A DNA stretch of 10,929 bases, taken from assembly GCA_029858545.1 (NCBI GenBank), contig JAOUFA010000089.1:1-10929 (forward strand). The letters run 5' to 3'. Origin of the DNA: Betaproteobacteria bacterium (GTDB lineage Bacteria; Pseudomonadota; Gammaproteobacteria; Burkholderiales; SG8-39). Of the stretch, positions 7,556 to 10,929 are shown in pieces; position 1 is the stretch's first letter, and every line of letters begins with the position of its first letter. Under the pieces are notes generated by a model that saw nothing but the letters and a program-made list of their open reading frames with translations, had not been told where the DNA came from and made no database searches. The position numbers and the translations under genes are program-made.

Positions 7556-8173
7556 TTACGGCTGGGTGAGCGAGTAGGCGACGCGGCCCAGGTAGCCGGT
7601 TCCCGCGCTCGCGGCATAGACCGTGCCGCCATCCTGGAAGGTGTAAGTCCAAGTGTCGGACGAGTTGAAGACGCCCGCCGCGAAGGTCGCCACCGTCGTG
7701 CCGGCCGCGTTGGCCAGCGCCGCAGGGTGCGCGATTACTCCGCCGTTGGCGACTTTGATCGTGGACCACGGAATCGTATTCGTGCCGTCCGAAAGCGCCG
7801 CAAGGGCAGCGCCGGCGGCATCGGTCGTTGTATACGTAATCTTCGCCGCGCCGGAGGAATTGCCCGCTGCCGCGACGGTCAGCGCGGAGCCGGTGATCAC
7901 GTTGTTGGATCCGACATCCGTTGCGACTTCGGTGAAGGTGATCGAGTCGATAGTGGCGCTCGCGGCGGCCAGACTGCCGGTCCCGACGCGCAGACTGAGA
8001 AATTTCGGAATGACCACGACAAAATCCACATGCGCGGTGGCAGCCGTGGTGCCGGGCGTCGTGTTGGTGATATTGCCGGTGGATTCCGCCAGCGCGTTGG
8101 TGGAGAGGCCTTGCAGCGCAAACGCTGCGCCAAGCGCCACGGCAAGAGTTTTCGTTTGAGTCTTGAGTTTCAT
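7556..8173 (-). CDS. Secreted pilin-like protein, probable major subunit
   Basis: The 205-aa protein has a signal peptide (MKLKTQTKTLAVALGAAFAL..., cleavage after NALA near 29). Two ATGs lie two codons apart (8179 and 8173). The AGGAG ribosome binding site abuts the first, so the second, six bases away, is chosen. The mature part is Ala/Thr/Ser/Gly rich, lacks cysteine and reads as beta-strands: VDFVVVIPKFLSLRVG (49-64), IDSITF, IPWSTIKVAN (134-143), DTWTYTFQDGG and the C-terminal GYLGRVAYSLTQP. The last segment resembles the final strand of chaperone/usher pilins. Best ribosome binding site of the set, its own promoter region and a following stem-loop point to the major structural subunit. 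The closest relative in the window is the next gene. Function is inferred; the sequence is not a textbook pilin family I can name. Confidence 0.85.
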   Translation of the reverse strand: MKLKTQTKTLAVALGAAFALQGLSTNALAESTGNITNTTPGTTAATAHVDFVVVIPKFLSLRVGTGSLAAASATIDSITFTEVATDVGSNNVITGSALTVAAAGNSSGAAKITYTTTDAAGAALAALSDGTNTIPWSTIKVANGGVIAHPAALANAAGTTVATFAAGVFNSSDTWTYTFQDGGTVYAASAGTGYLGRVAYSLTQP

Positions 8174-8179
8174 TTTCAT

Positions 8180-8184
8180 CTCCT
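8180..8184 (-). promoter_or_regulatory. Ribosome binding site that decides the major-subunit start
   Basis: AGGAG on the minus strand directly touches the ATG at 8179, which leaves no spacer. It stands six bases before the ATG at 8173, which is the normal distance. This is why the CDS is given from 8173. Confidence 0.85.
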
Positions 8185-8250
8185 GGAAGTGTTGAGCTGT
8201 GTCCTGTGAATTGGTGTCGGTGTTTAACGACGCAGCCTCTTTTTACACCT

Positions 8251-8266
8251 GTAGGAAATAACCTAC
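8251..8266. promoter_or_regulatory. Operator-like dyad GTAGG-N6-CCTAC
   Basis: The perfect inverted repeat GTAGG AAATAA CCTAC overlaps the candidate -10 of the subunit operon. An AT-rich spacer between GC-containing half-sites is typical of a dimeric regulator site. No candidate regulator can be named from the sequence. Confidence 0.5.
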
Positions 8267-8282
8267 TGAAAGAAATCGTCAA
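8255..8282 (-). promoter_or_regulatory. Candidate sigma-70 promoter of the subunit operon
   Basis: Reading leftward, TTGACG (8282-8277) is a five-of-six -35 match, followed after 16 bases by TATTTC (8260-8255), a weak -10. The region is AT-rich compared with its surroundings. The -10 lies inside the dyad at 8251-8266. A start near 8248 would give a leader of about 75 bases before the ATG at 8173. Confidence 0.4.
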
Positions 8283-8284
8283 TT

Positions 8285-8556
8285 TGGTACTCAAGTTAGC
8301 AAGGATGTGTAAATCGGCCCATTGAAATGTGCACTACGCCACACTTCCTTCTTGCGTGGCGGGAATTCGTCACACTCGAGCCGCGCAAGATACGGGCGCG
8401 CACAGAGGCGCGGTGCGAAGAGATCCGGGATACGGGAGAAACGCAGTTTGAATTGCCGCGGAGCCACCGCGCCATGCAGCAGCTTCCTCGCGCGAGGAAG
8501 CTGCGAAGGCTCGCCGAATCGCAGGACGCGATCCGAACAGACTAAGTAAGCAGTAA
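8285..8556. other. Intergenic stretch without a convincing gene
   Basis: This stretch lies between the subunit operon promoter and the TAA of the next minus-strand gene. It contains an inverted repeat CGCCAC (8337-8342) / GTGGCG (8356-8361) and the long palindrome listed separately. A plus-strand frame of about 72 codons (8327-8545, charged, Arg-rich, no ribosome binding site) crosses it; I do not recognise it and do not call it a gene. Confidence 0.5.
8479..8504. other. Perfect 26-bp palindrome
   Basis: The arm GCAGCTTCCTCGC is followed at once by its exact reverse complement GCGAGGAAGCTGC. As RNA it folds into an 11-bp stem with a CGCG tetraloop. It lies 53 bases beyond the stop of the minus-strand gene at 8557, so it may end or stabilise that transcript. 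No T-tract is present on either side. Confidence 0.85.
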
Positions 8557-9264
8557 TTAGGGGATTGCGGCGATGTAGGTCGGTTGCGTGGCGGGAGCTG
8601 CGCTCGCTGCCTCGTGTCCGCCCGCACGCATAAAACCGGGCGCACGCGCATAGCTGTGCAGCCAGGTCGATGCGTGACGCGTGACGTGTGTGGCGCGATT
8701 GGGATACGGCGCAACGGATTCGCTGGCCAACGCCACTCCGCCGGTATCGACGCGGATCGAGGTGCGCAGCAGGGCTGTCTGGGGCGGCACTGTCGTATCG
8801 TGAACCGCGGCGCCGGTCGCACCACCGGATTTGCCCAGATCGCGGTGCTGAGTGCTCAGCAGAACCTGGCCCCGGTTGGCCGAGACCCAGACATCATCGA
8901 TTCGGATGGCTGCAGCCATCGCCAGCTCGCGCCGCAAGGCGGGTTCGCCACGATCGCGCAGCTTTTCGAGCGCCGCAAGGGTTGCCGGCGCGTTTTGAGA
9001 GGAGGGTGCGATTCGCAAGCCAACAAAATGTGCAATCGCGACGCGGAATTCGACGCGCGCGACGACGGCACTGCCGTGCCGATTCGCGCTGTGATTGGAT
9101 TCGGCATGCAGGCTGCCTGCCGCGACGAAGGCCAGACCCAAACCCAAACCGAGCGCCGCCGATTGAAGAAGTCCCCGTCGCTGCGCCGACCCCGCTGCGG
9201 CGTGCCGACCGCCCGCAAGCGTCCGGCGAGGGTTCCTGCTTGGCGGTTGGTTGGGCACGTGCAT
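8557..9264 (-). CDS. Secreted subunit-related protein, possible adhesin or tip component
   Basis: The 235-aa protein has an unusually long basic N-region and then a hydrophobic core (GLLQSAALGLGLGLAFVAAGSLHA, cleavage near 54). QRRGLLQ just before the core resembles a twin-arginine motif, but Sec export is equally possible. The mature start (VEFRVAIAHFVGLRI, 71-85) matches the first strand motif of the other secreted proteins, and VSANRGQVLLSTQH (127-140) matches VVSNSGQVFATH in the protein encoded at 9620. TWLHSYARAPG near 200 recalls TWTYTFQDGG of the major subunit. It lacks the pilin-like C-terminal strand and has a charged segment, LEKLRDRGEPALRREL (99-114). No other in-frame start and no clear ribosome binding site is seen. 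It has its own upstream gap, so it is probably transcribed separately. Role inferred. Confidence 0.72.
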   Translation of the reverse strand: MHVPNQPPSRNPRRTLAGGRHAAAGSAQRRGLLQSAALGLGLGLAFVAAGSLHAESNHSANRHGSAVVARVEFRVAIAHFVGLRIAPSSQNAPATLAALEKLRDRGEPALRRELAMAAAIRIDDVWVSANRGQVLLSTQHRDLGKSGGATGAAVHDTTVPPQTALLRTSIRVDTGGVALASESVAPYPNRATHVTRHASTWLHSYARAPGFMRAGGHEAASAAPATQPTYIAAIP

Positions 9265-9619
9265 CGTGGTCTGCGGATGGCCGGAGGCTCGAATTCGATC
9301 GAATGGCGAACAATGGCTCTTGCGCGAGTGGCTGCGTAGTCATGCCCGCAACCTGGAACGCGGGCTCTACCTGAGCCTTAGCGGATACAGCCGTAAAGAA
9401 CTTGAGTGGCTGCGCAAAAGTTAACATTCTCTGACCCATAAATTGTGACTTTTTTCACGGTAATTGATGCGCGCGCCGCCTAGGCTGCGCCGCTGATTCG
9501 ACGAATGCCTTACTGCTTAGCAGGTTGCGCAGGGTACTTGGTAAAGAACCGGAGGATAGCCCGCTCGCCGAGGGCGCGAGCTAGGACGCGACTTGGACGT
9601 CGTTCCTGCTTCTTCTGTT
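9265..9619. other. Intergenic region with regulatory dyad, no called gene
   Basis: The 355 bases hold an overlapping pair of palindromes near the gene start (TCGAATTCGA at 9289-9298, ATTCGATCGAAT at 9293-9304), a CRP-like dyad at 9444-9459, and a stem-loop GCTCGC (9563-9568) / GCGAGC (9576-9581) 39 bases beyond the stop at 9620. A plus-strand frame ending in TAA at 9424 reads protein-like (WLLREWLRSHARNLERGLYL) but lacks a good start; see findings. Confidence 0.5.
9444..9459. promoter_or_regulatory. CRP-like dyad TGTGA-N6-TCACG
   Basis: TGTGACTTTTTTCACG matches nine of ten informative bases of the TGTGA-N6-TCACA pattern bound by CRP-type regulators, with an AT-rich spacer and flanks (AATT on both sides). 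It lies 180 bases upstream of the minus-strand gene starting at 9264. Whether this organism has a CRP-type protein cannot be told from the window. Confidence 0.5.
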
Positions 9620-10126
9620 CTAGGGAGCCGAAAACGTCAGAGGGGTGGGCGAGCCGCCACTGCCGCCGCTCAGTCCGGTCGTCGAGTTGCGGCGGGGTCG
9701 GGCCGAGCCTGCTGTGGTGGCCAAGGTTGCCCGATTTGCTTCGAGAAGAGTGCCTAGCCTAGCGGGCCCGAGGCTAGGGTTGGAGCGGAACTCGCGATCG
9801 ATGTCGAAGGTCTGGATATCGATTTCGCTGCTGTAATCAGGAGGATCCGAGGCATCTGGAAACCGGCGCTGCGGTGCAGTGGGTTTGTGCGTCGCAAAAA
9901 CCTGCCCGCTGTTGGAGACCACTCTTACCTGTCCGTCGGCGGCGATCCGCACACCGACGACGGCGGGAATCACCACTTCGAATTGGACCGTCGCACTATT
10001 GGAATTCGCTTCGGAGAAGGCCTGCGCCCCTGGCGCCATGGCAATGGCGCACAGCATCACCGCGGATACGCACGCGGCGCGCCAAGCGTGACAAAATGCC
10101 GTCGGTAGTGAGCGACAGGGAGTCAT
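9620..10126 (-). CDS. Secreted subunit-related protein, partner of the 8557 gene product
   Basis: The 168-aa protein is counted from ATG at 10126. The frame opens further to a GTG at 10186, but the extra residues precede a complete signal peptide (AWRAACVSAVMLCAIAMAPGAQA, cleavage near 36), so the later start is preferred; neither start has a clear ribosome binding site. VQFEVVIPAVVGVRIA (48-62) matches the first strand motif shared by the fibre proteins, and VVSNSGQVFATH (69-80) matches a motif in the next gene downstream. After that it becomes low in predicted structure: acidic (DASDPPDYSSEIDIQTFDID), then Ser/Gly-rich near the end (GLSGGSGGSPTP). The pilin-like last strand is missing. It may be a shortened or specialised subunit. 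Confidence in coding is good; function is inferred. Confidence 0.72.
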   Translation of the reverse strand: MTPCRSLPTAFCHAWRAACVSAVMLCAIAMAPGAQAFSEANSNSATVQFEVVIPAVVGVRIAADGQVRVVSNSGQVFATHKPTAPQRRFPDASDPPDYSSEIDIQTFDIDREFRSNPSLGPARLGTLLEANRATLATTAGSARPRRNSTTGLSGGSGGSPTPLTFSAP

Positions 10127-10165
10127 GATTGTTTCATCATCTACGCCGACCCAACCGAATCTAGG

Positions 10166-10187
10166 CGTGCAAATGTCACATTTCACG
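10166..10187. promoter_or_regulatory. Operator-like dyad AAATGT-C-ACATTT
   Basis: The core AAATGT (10171-10176), C, ACATTT (10178-10183) is a perfect inverted repeat, extended by CGTG (10166-10169) and CACG (10184-10187) with one bulged base. It lies 40-61 bases upstream of the minus-strand start at 10126, the right place for a regulator of that gene. Confidence 0.5.
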
Positions 10188-10317
10188 AGAGTTAACCGTT
10201 GCCAGGGCGGTAGATCCGGTGTTGCCGGAGTATGCCGGGTGGGGCATCGAGGGCGCGCCGGGGAGGCAGGGGCCGTCGAGCGGTATGCGAACCAACGCGA
10301 TCTGCTTTCCAGGTTGC

Positions 10318-10346
10318 TTGACTAAGCATTGGAATTCACAGAAAAT
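10318..10346 (+). promoter_or_regulatory. Candidate sigma-70 promoter of the tRNA-tuf cluster
   Basis: TTGACT (10318-10323) and GAAAAT (10341-10346) are separated by 17 bases; they match the -35 in five of six and the -10 in four of six positions. The first tRNA begins 14 bases beyond the -10, so the primary transcript would start only a few bases before it. Confidence 0.6.
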
Positions 10347-10359
10347 TCAGGGTTCTGCC

Positions 10360-10443
10360 GGAGGGGTGCCCGAGCGGCTAAAGGGGGCAGACTGTAAATC
10401 TGTTGGCCTCGCGCCTACGTTGGTTCGAATCCAACCCCCTCCA
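10360..10443 (+). tRNA. tRNA-Tyr (anticodon GTA)
   Basis: The acceptor stem GGAGGGG / CCCCTCC, the D-arm GCCCGAGCGGCTAAAGGGGGC region, anticodon GTA at 10394-10396 (CTGTAAA loop), a long variable arm (class II) and the T-arm GTTGG TTCGAAT CCAAC are all present. The discriminator A is followed by CCG, so the 3' CCA is not encoded and must be added after processing. Confidence 0.97.
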
Positions 10444-10519
10444 CCGATCGTGGAATGGCAGTCGTACTGGTTACGGGGGTTGCAGTAAGGGAGTTCGACG
10501 TGGTTGCTGACGATGACGG

Positions 10520-10593
10520 GCGGGTGTAGCTCAATGGTAGAGCAGAAGCCTTCCAAGCTTATGACGAGGGTTCGATTCCCTTCACCCGCTCCA
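10520..10593 (+). tRNA. tRNA-Gly (anticodon TCC)
   Basis: The acceptor stem is GCGGGTG / CACCCGC with discriminator T. The D-arm is AGCTCAATGGTAGAGC, the anticodon is TCC at 10552-10554 in loop CTTCCAA, and the T-loop is TTCGATT. The 3' CCA is encoded at 10591-10593. It reads GGA and GGG glycine codons. Confidence 0.97.
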
Positions 10594-10634
10594 TGCGCGG
10601 CAGGGCGGACCGGCGACGGGAGAGCCAGGATTTA

Positions 10635-10709
<75 letters not shown>

Positions 10710-10802
10710 AGGTTGATGGCGGTTGCGGTTGGTGCAAAGTGGTTCAGGCAAGCAGGTTTTGTTCAATAAAAGATCAATCGACTCGATAAGGGTGACGTCG
10801 AA

Positions 10803-10929
<127 letters not shown>

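Noticed and set aside
7178..8209. Plus-strand frame of 343 codons opposite the two main subunit genes
   Set aside because: It is antisense to two clearly coding, paralogous genes with signal peptides; its Arg/Gly-rich product has no recognisable domain. Long shadow frames are common at this GC content.
8327..8545. Small plus-strand gene of about 72 codons in the gap
   Set aside because: No ribosome binding site, no recognisable motif, and it runs across the 26-bp palindrome. It cannot be excluded but is not supported.
9289..9304. Overlapping short palindromes TCGAATTCGA and ATTCGATCGAAT
   Set aside because: Short and compatible with chance; noted in the gap entry only.
8584..9339. Plus-strand frame of 251 codons opposite the 8557 gene
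   Set aside because: The minus-strand frame has a signal peptide and motifs shared with the other fibre proteins; the plus-strand one has neither.
9620..10186. GTG start at 10186 for the minus-strand gene
   Set aside because: It would put 20 unneeded residues before a complete signal peptide, has no ribosome binding site, and lies inside the 10166-10187 dyad.

Overview
The window comes from a high-GC betaproteobacterium. At the right edge a tRNA-Tyr / tRNA-Gly / tRNA-Thr cluster runs into tuf, the usual order in this class, and the EF-Tu N-terminus fits a Rhodocyclales-type organism such as Thauera or Azoarcus. The genus is an inference, not something read directly.

Layout, left to right. 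Positions 1-1641 (+) hold the 3' part of a hybrid sensor histidine kinase (PAS, HisKA, HATPase, receiver). A short gap with three tandem 37-bp hairpin units separates it from a convergent OmpR/PhoB-type response regulator at 1795-2484 (-). Divergent from the regulator, 2606-4768 (+) encodes an outer-membrane, usher-like beta-barrel ending in an SdrD-B/carboxypeptidase-regulatory-like domain. From 10126 back to 4946 everything is on the minus strand: two related secreted proteins (9620-10126 and 8557-9264), then a compact row of three subunit-like secreted proteins (7556-8173, 6895-7485, 6252-6821), a small secreted protein of unknown family (5758-6255), and a two-domain periplasmic chaperone of PapD type (4946-5758). 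The last three of these overlap at start and stop codons. The tRNA cluster and tuf (+) close the window.

The central unit, 2606-10126, looks like a non-canonical chaperone/usher-type surface-fibre locus. It has one usher-like pore lacking an obvious canonical N-terminal chaperone-binding domain, one PapD-like chaperone, and five secreted proteins that resemble one another by eye. Three of these (7556, 6895, 6252) share a middle W-[ST]-x-I motif and a C-terminal Y-x-G-x-V-x-Y strand like the last strand of chaperone/usher pilins. The other two (8557, 9620) share only the N-terminal hydrophobic strand motif plus a second S-N-x-GQV-type motif of their own. The gene at 7556-8173 has the strongest ribosome binding site and a stem-loop just after it, so it is the likeliest major subunit. 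The flanking two-component genes are plausible regulators, but only by position.

Non-coding structure is rich: tandem hairpins (1652-1752), intercistronic stem-loops (6859-6899, 7505-7533), a perfect 26-bp palindrome (8479-8504), and three operator-like dyads upstream of subunit genes (8251-8266, 9444-9459, 10166-10187). No IS element, CRISPR array, integrase or attachment site was seen.
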